A stretch of 64,000 nt of DNA from Halorubrum ruber (GTDB taxonomy: Archaea > Halobacteriota > Halobacteria > Halobacteriales > Haloferacaceae). The stretch is from positions 2,651,218 through 2,715,217 of the forward strand of contig NZ_CP073695.1 of NCBI RefSeq assembly GCF_018228765.1, in the 5' to 3' direction. Numbering within the stretch: position 1 is the stretch's first letter; every line of letters starts with the position of its first letter. Positions 53,639 through 63,000 of this stretch are shown one piece after another. The notes beneath the pieces were generated by a model that was given only the letters and a program-made list of their open reading frames with translations, had not been told where the DNA came from and made no database searches. Position numbers and translations under genes: made by a program.

Positions 53639-55042
53639 ATGTCTGACACCGATCTCGTAATCATCGGCGGGGGGATAAGCGGGGCGTCGCTTCTGTACAC
53701 GGTCGCGAAGTTCACCGACGTCGACGACGTCACGCTGATCGAGAAGGAACGGGAGATCGCGGCGATCAACTCCCACCGGACGAACAACTCCCAGACGCTC
53801 CACTTCGGGGACATCGAGACGAACTACACCCTCGAAAAGGCCGAAGAGGTCAAGGAGGGCGCCGAGCTGCTCGCGGGCTACCTCGAGGGGGCGGACCCCG
53901 ACCGGGAGATGCACAGCAAGCGCAGCAAGATGGTGCTGGGCGTCGGTGACGAGGAGGTCGCCAAGTTAGAGGAGCGCTACCGCGAGAACGGGTTCGGCGA
54001 CCTGTTCCCGAAGCTGCGCGAGATCGGCCGCGAGGAGATCGCCGAGCTGGAGCCGAAGGTCGTCGAGGGGCGCGACCCCGGCACCGAGCTGAAGGCGCTC
54101 CAGACGCCCGACGGCTACGTCGTCGACTACGGCGCGGTCGCAGAGTCGTTCGTCGACGCCGCCCGCGAGGAAGCGGGCGTCTCCGTCCACCTCGGGACCA
54201 CGGTGACGGGCGTCGACGACCGGGGCGACGGGTTCCGCGTCGACACCGACGACGGCGAGTTCGACGCCGAGGCGGTCGTCGTCGCGGCCGGCTCGCACAG
54301 CCTCCAGTTCGCCAAGGAGATGGGGTACGGCGAAGGGATGTCGCTGCTGCCGGTCGCGGGGAGCTTCTTCCTCGCTGACGACCTGCTGAACGGGAAGGTG
54401 TACACGCTCCAGATGAAGAAGCTCCCGTTCGCGGCGGTCCACGGCGACGCCGACGTCCACGACGGGAGCGTCACCCGGTTCGGGCCGACGGCGAAGCTGG
54501 TGCCCGCGCTGGAGCGCGGCCACCTCTCGACGGTGAGCGACTTCGTCGACGTGTTCGGGTTCAACCCCGACTCCGTGCTGAGCTACGTCAACATCCTCTC
54601 CGACCGGATCCTCTTCCCGTACGTCGTGCGCAACCTCGTGTACGACCTCCCGGCGGTCGGGAAGCGGGCGTTCCTCCCGAACGTCCAGAAGGTCGTGCCG
54701 AGCGTCGACGTCGACGACATCGACCGCGCGAAGGGGTACGGCGGCGTGCGCCCCCAGATCGTCGACACCGAGAACAAGGAGCTCGACATGGGCGAGGCGA
54801 AGATCGTCGAGGACGGAATCTTATTCAACATCACGCCCTCGCCGGGCGCGTCGACCGCGCTGAAGAACGCGATGACGGACGTCGGGACTGTCCTCGACTT
54901 CTTCGAGGACGACTACGAGTTCGACGAGGCCGCCTTCCGCGACGCGACCATCGAGAACTTCCCGCGGGCCGACGAGGAGTCCGACGCCGAGTCGGCTGAC
55001 GCCGAAGCCGACGACCCCGTGCCCGCCGAGGCCGACGACTGA
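53639..55042 (+). CDS. mqo: Malate:quinone oxidoreductase-type FAD oxidoreductase
   Basis: A 467-residue FAD protein starting DLVIIGGGISGASLLYTVAKF, then LIEKEREIAAINSHRTNNSQTLHFGDIETNYTL's conserved core (SHRTNNSQTLH), and the C-terminal FAD loop FNITPSPGASTALKNA. These match malate:quinone oxidoreductase, a membrane-associated TCA enzyme passing electrons to quinone. An Asp/Glu/Ala-rich tail is added. An upstream GTG-or-ATG extension from 53585 lacks family sequence, so the ATG at 53639 is used. Electrons to quinone could feed the cytochrome bd oxidase seen earlier. Confidence 0.88.
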   Translation: MSDTDLVIIGGGISGASLLYTVAKFTDVDDVTLIEKEREIAAINSHRTNNSQTLHFGDIETNYTLEKAEEVKEGAELLAGYLEGADPDREMHSKRSKMVLGVGDEEVAKLEERYRENGFGDLFPKLREIGREEIAELEPKVVEGRDPGTELKALQTPDGYVVDYGAVAESFVDAAREEAGVSVHLGTTVTGVDDRGDGFRVDTDDGEFDAEAVVVAAGSHSLQFAKEMGYGEGMSLLPVAGSFFLADDLLNGKVYTLQMKKLPFAAVHGDADVHDGSVTRFGPTAKLVPALERGHLSTVSDFVDVFGFNPDSVLSYVNILSDRILFPYVVRNLVYDLPAVGKRAFLPNVQKVVPSVDVDDIDRAKGYGGVRPQIVDTENKELDMGEAKIVEDGILFNITPSPGASTALKNAMTDVGTVLDFFEDDYEFDEAAFRDATIENFPRADEESDAESADAEADDPVPAEADD

Positions 55043-55090
55043 TTCGGCCGACACCCGATCCGCTCTTCTGCCGATTCGTCTAACGCCGAC

Positions 55091-56515
55091 TTACGCGCGC
55101 GCTTCCTCCGTGACCTCCCGCTCGAACGCCTCTCTAAGCACGCGGATCGCCCGACGCTTCGTCCCGTCGGGGACGAACACGAAGGGGATCGGCACGTCGA
55201 ACGCGCGGTCGCCGTACAGCCCCCAGTCGGCGACCGACCGCGTCGTGCCGCCGTACGCGATGGGAATGTCCTCTAACTCGTCGGGGTCGTAGGCGGGGAC
55301 GTACGAGCGGTCGATCCACACCTCGTGGACCGGCACGTCGAGGGCGCCGGCGAGGAGTCGCTCTAAGCGGTCGTCGCCGGCGGTGAGCCACGCCGTGAAC
55401 TCGTCAAGGGGGTCGCCGTCCACGGGCAGGTCGTCGTCGAGGTCACCGCCGACCCGGTCGGCGAGCGCGATCCGGTGTTTCCAGCAGGTGGCGGGGAAGC
55501 GTCGCCCGCGAAAGCGGTCGTACATCGACGCGAGCGTCGAGTCGGGGTTCTCGCGGGCGGCGGTCCGGAGCCGTTCGAGCACCGCGTTGTCGTCGAGCTC
55601 GCGGTCGAGTATGCCGTCGACCGTGACGGGGCTCTCCCCGGTCTCCCGCTCGTACTCGCCCAACAGCGCCTGGAGGAGCCGGTTCGCGTACACCGACTTG
55701 TGGTGCTGGGTGACCCACATGTACAGCGCGATTCTCCCTTCGAGGTAGTTGCCGATGGTCGAGAGCGCCTTCTCCGAGAGCGCGAGCCCCGCCTCGGGGT
55801 GGGCGGTGTAGGCGTCGACCATGCGCTCGACGTCGAAGCTCAACACGCCCGCGCCCGTCATCTCGTTGTCGCGGGTGATGTAGTCCAGCCGGTCCACGTC
55901 GATGGGGGAGTGGAGCAGCTGGGCGCCGACGCCGTACTGCCACGGCTCGCCGCGCTCGTACGCGAGGCTGTAGCCGAGCACGTACGCGCACACCTCGAAG
56001 GGGTCCACGTCGAAATCGCGGAGGGCGTCGCCGTACTCCTCGACGATGATCACGCAGCCGAGCAGCTCGTGCGGGTTCGCCGAGCGGAGCGGCGCGCCGC
56101 CGACGCCGGCCGCGTCGAAGGCGTCGACCAGCCCGGTCTCCGCGACGCGCTCACGGAGAATCCCCTCGTCGAGGAACCCCTCGGAGAGGTGCGAGAAGGG
56201 CGGGTGGCCGACGTCGTGGAGCAGGCAGGCGCACTCCAGCGTGCGCTGGATCTCTTCGAGTTCGTCGACGGCGGCGTCCCGCGTGAAGTACGACTGCCGG
56301 CGGAGGCTCTCGAAGACGGTCCGCCCGAGGTGGTAGACGCCGAGCGAGTGCTCGAACCGGGTGTGGTTCGCGCCTGGGTACACGAGGTGGGTCGCCGAGA
56401 GCTGGCGGACGTACCGCAGCCGCTGGAACGGCCGCGTGTCGACGACCCCCTCGACGAGCGCGTCCGGCAGTTCGATGTAGCCGTGGACGGCGTCTTTGAT
56501 CTGGGTGGTGGACAT
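55091..56515 (-). CDS. HD superfamily phosphohydrolase (dGTPase/SAMHD1-like)
   Basis: A 474-residue protein starting MSTTQIKDAVHGYIELP. HD motifs: TRFEHSLGVYHLG (first His), CLLHDVGHPPFSH (His-Asp), and DRLDYITRDNEMTGAG (final Asp), matching COG1078 HD hydrolases related to dGTP triphosphohydrolase and SAMHD1. Most likely it acts on dNTPs or another nucleotide. The frame is open six codons further upstream, but MSTTQIKDAVHG is the usual family beginning. Confidence 0.9.
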   Translation of the reverse strand: MSTTQIKDAVHGYIELPDALVEGVVDTRPFQRLRYVRQLSATHLVYPGANHTRFEHSLGVYHLGRTVFESLRRQSYFTRDAAVDELEEIQRTLECACLLHDVGHPPFSHLSEGFLDEGILRERVAETGLVDAFDAAGVGGAPLRSANPHELLGCVIIVEEYGDALRDFDVDPFEVCAYVLGYSLAYERGEPWQYGVGAQLLHSPIDVDRLDYITRDNEMTGAGVLSFDVERMVDAYTAHPEAGLALSEKALSTIGNYLEGRIALYMWVTQHHKSVYANRLLQALLGEYERETGESPVTVDGILDRELDDNAVLERLRTAARENPDSTLASMYDRFRGRRFPATCWKHRIALADRVGGDLDDDLPVDGDPLDEFTAWLTAGDDRLERLLAGALDVPVHEVWIDRSYVPAYDPDELEDIPIAYGGTTRSVADWGLYGDRAFDVPIPFVFVPDGTKRRAIRVLREAFEREVTEEARA

Positions 56516-56642
56516 CGATTGTGGGCACCACACCCTCCCGCGTCCTGCCTCTTTCGGTCGTCAGCCGGCCGCCGTGCGCTCCCCGGAACCCGAGAACGCT
56601 CCGAGTCACACCGTATAAATGCGAGCGCGGCGAGGCACGCGT

Positions 56643-56834
56643 ATGGTATCGGACGCCGCCGACGGCGCGGACGCGCGGCCGGACGCTCCCGACGGGACGG
56701 GCCCGCAGTCGGACGCCGGCGACGCGGCCGGGCCCTCAATCGTCGACCGCTGGACCGCGCTCGACCGCGGCTGGCAGGCGCTCGCGCTGGGACTCGGGAT
56801 CGTCACCGCGCACCTCGTCGGACAGGCGCTGTGA
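56643..56834 (+). CDS. Small single-helix membrane protein coupled to YeiH
   Basis: A 63-residue protein: an acidic Ala/Gly/Asp-rich half, then DRWTALDRGWQALALGLGIVTAHLVGQAL with one hydrophobic helix. A CGTATAAATG box centred 27 bases upstream gives a leaderless start at 56643. Its last codons overlap the YeiH GTG start (GTGA). The helix could pack against the transporter, but the function is unknown. Confidence 0.75.
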   Translation: MVSDAADGADARPDAPDGTGPQSDAGDAAGPSIVDRWTALDRGWQALALGLGIVTAHLVGQAL

Positions 56835-57829
56835 CTGGCGTGATCGAGGCGGTCCGGGCGCACCTGCCCGGTCTCGCGCTGCTCGCGGGCGGCGCGGTCG
56901 CCGCGACGCTCGTCGCGGAGGCGGTCCCCGGCCTCCAGCCGCTCGTCGTCGCCGTGGCGATCGGCGTCGGGATCGGGAACACCGTCGGGATCCCCGACGT
57001 CGCGGAGCCGGGCGTCGGCGTCGACAAGCTGTTCTTGGAGACCGGGATCGTCCTGCTCGGCGCGGCGGTCGCGGTCGAGGAGTTCCTGACCGCCGGCCCG
57101 ACCGTCCTCGGCCTCGTGGTGGCGGTCGTCGCCGGCGGGCTCCTGTTCGCGGAGGTCGTCGCGCGCGGCCTCTTCCGGATCGGGTCGCCGACCTCGTCGC
57201 TGCTCGCGGCCGGGGCGAGCATCTGCGGCGTCTCGGCGGTCGTCGCGATCGGGCGGGTTCTCGACGCGCGCGGCGCCGCGATCACGTTCGCGGCCGCGAC
57301 GATCCTCCTCTTCGACGCCGTGACGCTCGTCGCGTTCCCGCTGGCGGGCGAGTGGCTCGGCCTGACGAGCCGGCAGTTCGGCGTCTGGGCGGGCGTGAGC
57401 ATGTTCTCGACCGGGCCCGTCGCGGCCGCGGGGTTCGCCTACTCCCCCGAGGCGGGCCAGTGGGCGACCGTGACGAAGCTGGCGCGAAACTCGCTGCTCG
57501 GCGGCGTCGCGGTCGCGTACTCGCTGGCGTACACGGCGCGATCGGCCGCGGAACCCGGCGTCCGGCGGCTGTGGGCGGAGTTCCCGAAGTTCCTGCTCGG
57601 GTTCCTGGTCGTCGCGGCGGTCGCCAACAGCGGGCTGCTCTCGCCGGCCGCGCTGGCGTCGATCGGCCGCGTCTCCGACGCGCTGTTCGCGCTGGCGTTC
57701 GTCGGCCTCGGGCTCTCGATCCGCGTCGACGACATGCGCGCGGTGGGCGCCGCGCCGGTCGGCGCGGTGTTGGTCCACCTGCTCGCCGTGAGCGCGGTCG
57801 CGCTCGCGGCGGTGCGCTGGCTGCTGTAG
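56831..57829 (+). CDS. YeiH family membrane transporter (putative sulfate exporter)
   Basis: A 332-residue polytopic membrane protein with nine to ten helices. Family motifs include AIGVGIGNTVG, LFLETGIVLLGAAV, LLAAGASICGVSAVVAIG and ATVTKLARNSLLG, matching PF03601 (Cons_hypoth698/YeiH), often called a putative sulfate exporter without firm evidence. Start is a GTG at 56831 overlapping the 63-residue gene, so the two are co-translated from the same promoter. Confidence 0.87.
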   Translation: MTGVIEAVRAHLPGLALLAGGAVAATLVAEAVPGLQPLVVAVAIGVGIGNTVGIPDVAEPGVGVDKLFLETGIVLLGAAVAVEEFLTAGPTVLGLVVAVVAGGLLFAEVVARGLFRIGSPTSSLLAAGASICGVSAVVAIGRVLDARGAAITFAAATILLFDAVTLVAFPLAGEWLGLTSRQFGVWAGVSMFSTGPVAAAGFAYSPEAGQWATVTKLARNSLLGGVAVAYSLAYTARSAAEPGVRRLWAEFPKFLLGFLVVAAVANSGLLSPAALASIGRVSDALFALAFVGLGLSIRVDDMRAVGAAPVGAVLVHLLAVSAVALAAVRWLL

Positions 57830-57862
57830 GCGGGCCGACGGCGCGCCGCGATCGGGTTCATT

Positions 57863-57872
57863 CCTTATAAGT
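57863..57872 (+). promoter_or_regulatory. TATA box of the MTA phosphorylase gene
   Basis: CCTTATAAGT centred 28 bases before the ATG at 57895. This is a clear example of the leaderless promoter geometry seen across the window. Confidence 0.65.
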
Positions 57873-57894
57873 AGCGAGCGGGCGCACTCCGAGT

Positions 57895-58761
57895 ATGGGA
57901 ACCATCGGATTCATCGGCGGCAGCGGCATCTACGACGCGCTCCCCCTGAACGACGTGCGCGAGGTCGAGTTCGACACGCCGTACGGCGAGCCGAGCGACG
58001 CCGTGACGATCGGCGAGTTCGGCGACACCGGAAAGGAAGTCGCGTTCCTCCCGCGCCACGGCTCGGACCACGGCGTCTCGCCGACCGACCTCCCGTACCG
58101 CGCGAACATGTACGCCTTAAAAAAGGCGGGCGTCACCCACATCTTCGCGTCGAACGCGGTCGGGAGCCTGAAAGAGGAGCTGGAGCCCGGAACGCTCGTC
58201 GTCCCCGACCAGATATACGACCGGACGAAGGGCCGCGACCTCTCCTTCTACGGCGACGGCGTCGTCGTCCACCAGCCGTTCGCGGACCCGTACAGCCCCG
58301 AGCTCGTCGACCACCTCACCGAGGCCGCGGAGTCGGCCGCGCCCGGCGACACGAAGGTCGTGAAGGGCGGCACCTACGTCTGCATCGAGGGCCCGCAGTA
58401 CTCGACGCGCGCGGAGTCGGAGTTTTATAAGAGCCAAGGCTGGGACCTCGTCGGGATGACCGCGATTCCGGAGGCGAAGTTGGCCCGCGAGGCCGAGATC
58501 GCGTACGCGACGATCGCCGGCGTCACCGACTACGACGTCTGGAAGGCGGACAGCGAGGTGACGCTCGAAGAGGTGCTCGAAAACGCCGAGAAGAACCAGA
58601 CGGCGATCAAGGCCGCCGTCGAGGCGGCCGTGCGGACGCTCCCCGAGGACTTAGAGTGCGACGCGCACACGTCGCTCGAAGGCACTGTCAACACGCCGAC
58701 CGAGGCGATTCCGGAAGAAACGCAGGAGCGCGTCGAGCCGCTTCTCGGCGATTACTTATAA
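57895..58761 (+). CDS. mtnP: S-methyl-5'-thioadenosine phosphorylase
   Basis: A 288-residue family-II nucleoside phosphorylase: FIGGSGIYDALPL, FLPRHGSDHGVSPTDLPYRA, IFASNAVGSLKEEL, VVPDQIYDRTKGRDLSFYG, YVCIEGPQYSTRAES and VGMTAIPEAKLAREAEIAYA. It releases adenine (or hypoxanthine) and methylthioribose-1-phosphate from MTA, a by-product of polyamine and related synthesis. Archaeal members can also accept other purine nucleosides. The TAA stop lies inside a CTTATAAATAA box that begins repeat copy G. Confidence 0.93.
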   Translation: MGTIGFIGGSGIYDALPLNDVREVEFDTPYGEPSDAVTIGEFGDTGKEVAFLPRHGSDHGVSPTDLPYRANMYALKKAGVTHIFASNAVGSLKEELEPGTLVVPDQIYDRTKGRDLSFYGDGVVVHQPFADPYSPELVDHLTEAAESAAPGDTKVVKGGTYVCIEGPQYSTRAESEFYKSQGWDLVGMTAIPEAKLAREAEIAYATIAGVTDYDVWKADSEVTLEEVLENAEKNQTAIKAAVEAAVRTLPEDLECDAHTSLEGTVNTPTEAIPEETQERVEPLLGDYL

Positions 58762-59090
58762 ATAAACGAGGCGATGCGGTGGCGCGTGCCTGCGAGGCCG
58801 CTTCGCGGCCGAGCAGCACGCGCGAGGGAGTCGGCTGACCGGAGCGAAGCGGAGGGAGGCCGACGAGGCTGGGGAGGTGTGAGGTGCGGGGCGGTCGCTG
58901 TCGGGCGGGGCTCAAAGGGGCAGTCGCGAGGACGCCGTAGGCGACGTAAGCACCGCAGGGAGCGAGTGAAACGAGCGACTGAGGAGCGCAGCGAGCGTAC
59001 GGCGTCCTCGCGACTGGGGCTTTGGAGGTGTTCGCCGTCGATCCGCTGCCAGTTATTTATAAGCGAGCGGCTGGGGCTTTGGAGACAGCT
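58755..59090 (+). repeat. Structured intergenic repeat, copy G
   Basis: Lies between the convergent mtnP and scpA genes, starting with the CTTATAAATAA box that holds the mtnP stop. Blocks: GGTGGCGCGTGCCTGCGAG, perfect hairpin GGCCGC/GCGGCC, GCACGCGCGAGGGAG, GTCGGC/GCCGAC hairpin, GAGGCTGGGGAGG, CTCAAAGGGGCAG. Long helix arms GCGAGGACGCCGTA and TACGGCGTCCTCGC are exact complements, extended by CAGTC/GACTG where other copies have CAGCC/GGCTG. One 57-base tail unit begins at 59055 and is cut short next to scpA. Confidence 0.86.
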
Positions 59091-59107
59091 ATCCTCTCAA
59101 ACGCGTA

Positions 59108-60094
59108 TCAGTCCGCGATCGCTTCCGACTCGCCGGTCATCGCGGTCGGGTCCTTCACCCACAGGTCGCCGAACAGGTCGTCCTGTTGGAGCCGGACCGA
59201 GCCGCGATGGGCCATGAACAGCAGCGCGAGGTAGGTCATGAACGGGCGGCCGCCCGCGGTCTCGATCTCGGCGAACAGCACCTCCGTGCGGCCGCGGTCG
59301 AAGTGCGTCCGGAGGGCGTTGTCGATCTCCACGATCACCTCCTCGATGTCCTCGTCGTGGGTGCGGTCGGTCGCCTCGCCCGCGGTCGGCTCTCCGTCCT
59401 GCCGGAACTCGTCGTCCGCGTGGTAGTCGAGCGTCTGCGTGCCGCGGGCGTGGCCGTGCGGCGACTCCGAGGTGTCGTACTCGCGGGAGTCCTTCCACCA
59501 CGAGCCGCGCTCGGCCTCGCGCAGCTCGCGGACCAGCTCGTCGAGCGTCTCCGGCGAGCCGCGGGTGTTCTTGCGGTCGAGCCGACGGTCGATCTCGTCT
59601 TCCAGCTCGTCGACCGGGTCGAAGTCGCCGTCGGCCGGGTCGGGCGCACCGCCCTCCATCGCCACCTCCCACGGCTCCGGCTCGGGCTCCTCCTCTTCGT
59701 CGTCGTCCGCCAGCATGCCGTCGCTTTTCATCCGGAGCAGGACGCTGGCGTAGAACAGCGCCCGCCCGGTCGTCCGGAGGTCCGTCTCGTCGAGCTTCTC
59801 CAAGAACGCGTCCGTCACCTGGACGATGTCGATGTCCCACGGCTCGATCTCGCCCTCCTCGGCGAGCTGGACGAGGAGCTCGACGGGCTCGACCTCGTCC
59901 TCGTCGGTCTCGTTCGGGGGCGAGACGTCGGGCACCGGGTCGGAGTCAGCCGCCGCCGACTCGGATCCGTCGGTCGAGTCGGCCCCGCCGTCGTCCGGAG
60001 CGTCCTCGGCGAACGGGTCCGCGCCGTCGCGCTCGCTCGTCAGGTCGAGGTCGGGGACGCCGCCGTCGGGGGCTCCGTCGCCGTCCTCAGTCAT
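59108..60094 (-). CDS. scpA: Segregation and condensation protein A (kleisin)
   Basis: A 328-residue kleisin. An acidic leader of about 75 residues (rich in Asp, Gly and Ser) precedes the ScpA domain: VELLVQLAEEGEIEPWDIDI, FLEKLDETDLRTTGRALFYASVLLRMKSD, and a C-terminal winged helix with GGRPFMTYLALLFMAHRGSVRLQQDDLFGDLWV. It bridges the heads of Smc to form a ring-shaped condensin that organises the chromosome. It overlaps the smc stop by eight bases, so the subunits are translationally coupled. No scpB is visible. Confidence 0.93.
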   Translation of the reverse strand: MTEDGDGAPDGGVPDLDLTSERDGADPFAEDAPDDGGADSTDGSESAAADSDPVPDVSPPNETDEDEVEPVELLVQLAEEGEIEPWDIDIVQVTDAFLEKLDETDLRTTGRALFYASVLLRMKSDGMLADDDEEEEPEPEPWEVAMEGGAPDPADGDFDPVDELEDEIDRRLDRKNTRGSPETLDELVRELREAERGSWWKDSREYDTSESPHGHARGTQTLDYHADDEFRQDGEPTAGEATDRTHDEDIEEVIVEIDNALRTHFDRGRTEVLFAEIETAGGRPFMTYLALLFMAHRGSVRLQQDDLFGDLWVKDPTAMTGESEAIAD

Positions 60095-63000
60095 CCGCGG
60101 TCACCTCCTCCTCGTCGGCGTCGTCGCCGAACTGCATGCCGGTCACCGCCGAGAGGTTGTCGCCCTGCATCGTGACGCCGATGGCGCGGTCGGAGCGCTC
60201 CAGCAGCGCCGAGCGGTGGCCGACGACGACGAACTGAGCCTCCTCGGCTAACTCCTCGATCATCTCGCCGACGCGCTCGGCGTTGACCGCGTCGAGGAAC
60301 GCGTCGATCTCGTCGAGCGCGTAGAACGGCGCCGGGTTGTGGCGCTGGACGGCGAAGATGAAGGAGAGGGCGGTGAGCGACTTCTCGCCGCCGCTCATCG
60401 CGTCGAGGCGCTGGACCGGCTTGTCCGCGGGCTGGGCCTTCATCGTCAATCCCTCCTCGAAGGGGTCCTCGGGGTTCTCCAAGACGAGTTCACCGGATCC
60501 CGCCGAGAGGCGCGCGAAGATGTCCTCGAAGTGGTCGTTGATCGACTCGAACGTCTCCATGAACGTCTCCTTCTTCGCCGCCTCGTACCCCTCGATGCGC
60601 TCCTCGATGGCGTCGCGCTCCTCGACGAGCACGTCGCGGCGCTCTTGGAGCTCGTCGAGCGCCTCCTGGACCTCCTCGTACTCGTCGATGGCGAGCATGT
60701 TCACCGGTTCGAGCGCCTCCATCTCCGATTCGAGCGCCTCGATCCGCGACTCCACCTCGTCGAGGTCGGGGATCTCGTCGGCGTCGTAGGCGCCGACCTG
60801 CGACTCCAGCTCGTCGATCTCCCACTCCAGCCGGTCGCGGCGGTCGGTGAGGTCCGAGAGGTCCGACTCGGCCTCCGAGACGAGCGACCGCTGCTCGTCG
60901 CGCTTCCGGGTCGCCTCGCGGATCTCCTCGCGGAGCTCCTCGCGTTGCTCTTTCAGCTCCGTGAGCTCTTCCTCGAGATCGGCGATCGCCTCCTTCTTCT
61001 CGGCGAGTTCCGCCTCCTTCTCCTCGATCGCGGCTTCGTGCTCGGCGATCGCCTCCTCGGCCTCCGCCTTCGCGTTCTGCGCCTCCTCGACGTCGTCGTG
61101 GAGGTCGTCGAGCGCGTCCTCGGCGTACCCCTTCTCCAACTCCAGCTCGTTGATCCGGCTGTCGAACGAGTCCATCCGCTCTTCGAGGTCGCCGATCTCA
61201 GACCGGATCTCGTCGGCGCGCTCGGAGAGCTCCGGGATCTTCGAGTCGGCCAACTCGGCTTCGATGTCGTCGATTTCGGCCGCGAGCTCGTCGATCTCCG
61301 CGTCGGTCGCCGCGATCTCCTCGTCGAGCGCCGTCATCTGCTCGTCGACGGACTCGCGTTCCGCCTCCAGCTCCTCCAGCTCGTCTTCCAGCTCCTCGAT
61401 CCGGGCTTCGGCCTCCGCGAGGTCGTCCTCGGCGCGCTCGACGTCAGCCTCCAGCGACCGGACGCGCTCGGCCGCGTCGGCCTTCCGGTCGCGCGCGTCC
61501 TCGATGTCGTCGTCGAGCGCGTCGATCTCCGACTGGACCGACTGCCGCTCGTCCTCGAGGTCGGAGATCTCCGTCGCGAGCCGCTCCAGTTTGCCGCCGC
61601 CGGACTTCGTAAAGGAGTAGCGGGAGCCGCCGCCGGAGCCGCCGGTCATCGCGCCCGACTTCTCGACGAGGTCGCCGTCGAGCGTCACCATTCGGTAGTC
61701 GCCCATCAGCTCGCGCGCGGTCGACATGTCCTCGACGACGAGCGTCGAGCCGAGGACGTACGAGAAGATCGACTCGTACTCGGCGTCGTACTCGACGAGG
61801 TTGCGCGCGAAGTCGACCACGCCCGGCAGCGAGGGCTTCCGCGGCAGGCTCCGGTCGTCCATCTTCGTGATGGGGAGGAACGTCGCCCGGCCCGCGTTGC
61901 GCTGTTTCAGGTAGTCGATACAGGTCGAGCCGACGCCGTCGTCGTCGACGACGACGTTCGCCAGCCGGCCGCCCGCGGCGGTCTCGCAGGCCTCGGCGTA
62001 CTCGGCCTCAACCGAGCCCAGCTCGCCGACCGCGCCGTGGACGCCGTCGATACCGCCGTTCTTCACCTCGGTGACCGCGCGGGGCCAGGAGGCGTCGCCG
62101 CGCTCGTCGGCCGCCGCCTCCAGCTTGGCGTACTCGTTCTGCTTCTCGCGGAGCGTCGACTCGATCTCCTCTAAGCGCTCCTCCTTCTCGGCCTTCTCCG
62201 CGAACAGGTCGGCGACCGCGTCCTCGATGGTCGCCTGGTTCTTCTCCGCCTTGTCGAGCTCGCTTTTCAGCTCGGAGATGCGCGCCTTGTGTTCCGGGAG
62301 CGACTCGCGGGCCTCCTCTAACTCCTCGCGGGCCTCGCTCACGGCGTTCGAGCGGCGGCGGGCCTCGTCGAGCAGCCGGTCCTTCTCGCGTTGCGTCTCG
62401 TTTTTCTCCTCGCGGAGCGCCTCGATCGCCTCCTTCTTCTCCGCGAGGTCGCTTTTCAGCTCGTCGAACTCCGTGTCCGCGCCCTCGATCTCGGCCTCGA
62501 CATCGGCCAGCTCGGAGCGCTTCGTCGCCAGCTCCGACTTCACCGACGCCTTCTCCACTTTCGTCTCGCGGATCTCGGCCTCCAGCTCCTCGACCTTCTC
62601 CTCTTTGCGATCGATCTGGACGAACGCCTGCCGCCGGTCGTTCTCGGCCGATTCGGCGCGCGACTCGGCGGACTCAATTTTGTCCTCTAACCGCGAGACC
62701 TCGCCTTTGATCTCCTCTATCTCCGAGCGGATCTGGATCTGTTCCTCCTCGCCTTTCGTCTCGATCTCGTGGTTGAGGTCCGCTAAGTCCTCCTCCAAGC
62801 GAGTGAGCTTCCCCTGTCTGGCGTCGAGCTCCTCGCGGAGCGATTCGAGGTCCGCCTCGGCCTCGTCGATGTCGCCCTCGACGTCCGCGAGTGCGTCGCG
62901 CTTCTCCTCTAACTCGGAGGCCTTCCGGAACCCGCGGTACTCCTCGAGCTCGTCGCGGAGCTCCTGGTACTCGAGGGCGGTCTCGCGCTCGTCGGCGAGC

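Noticed and set aside
51652-53814. Long reverse open frame opposite the MFS and rhodanese-MBL genes
   Set aside because: No domain; the forward genes are supported by clear motifs.
55475-56830. Extension of the YeiH frame far upstream
   Set aside because: It crosses the HD hydrolase on the other strand and a promoter; the coupled GTG at 56831 begins the membrane protein.
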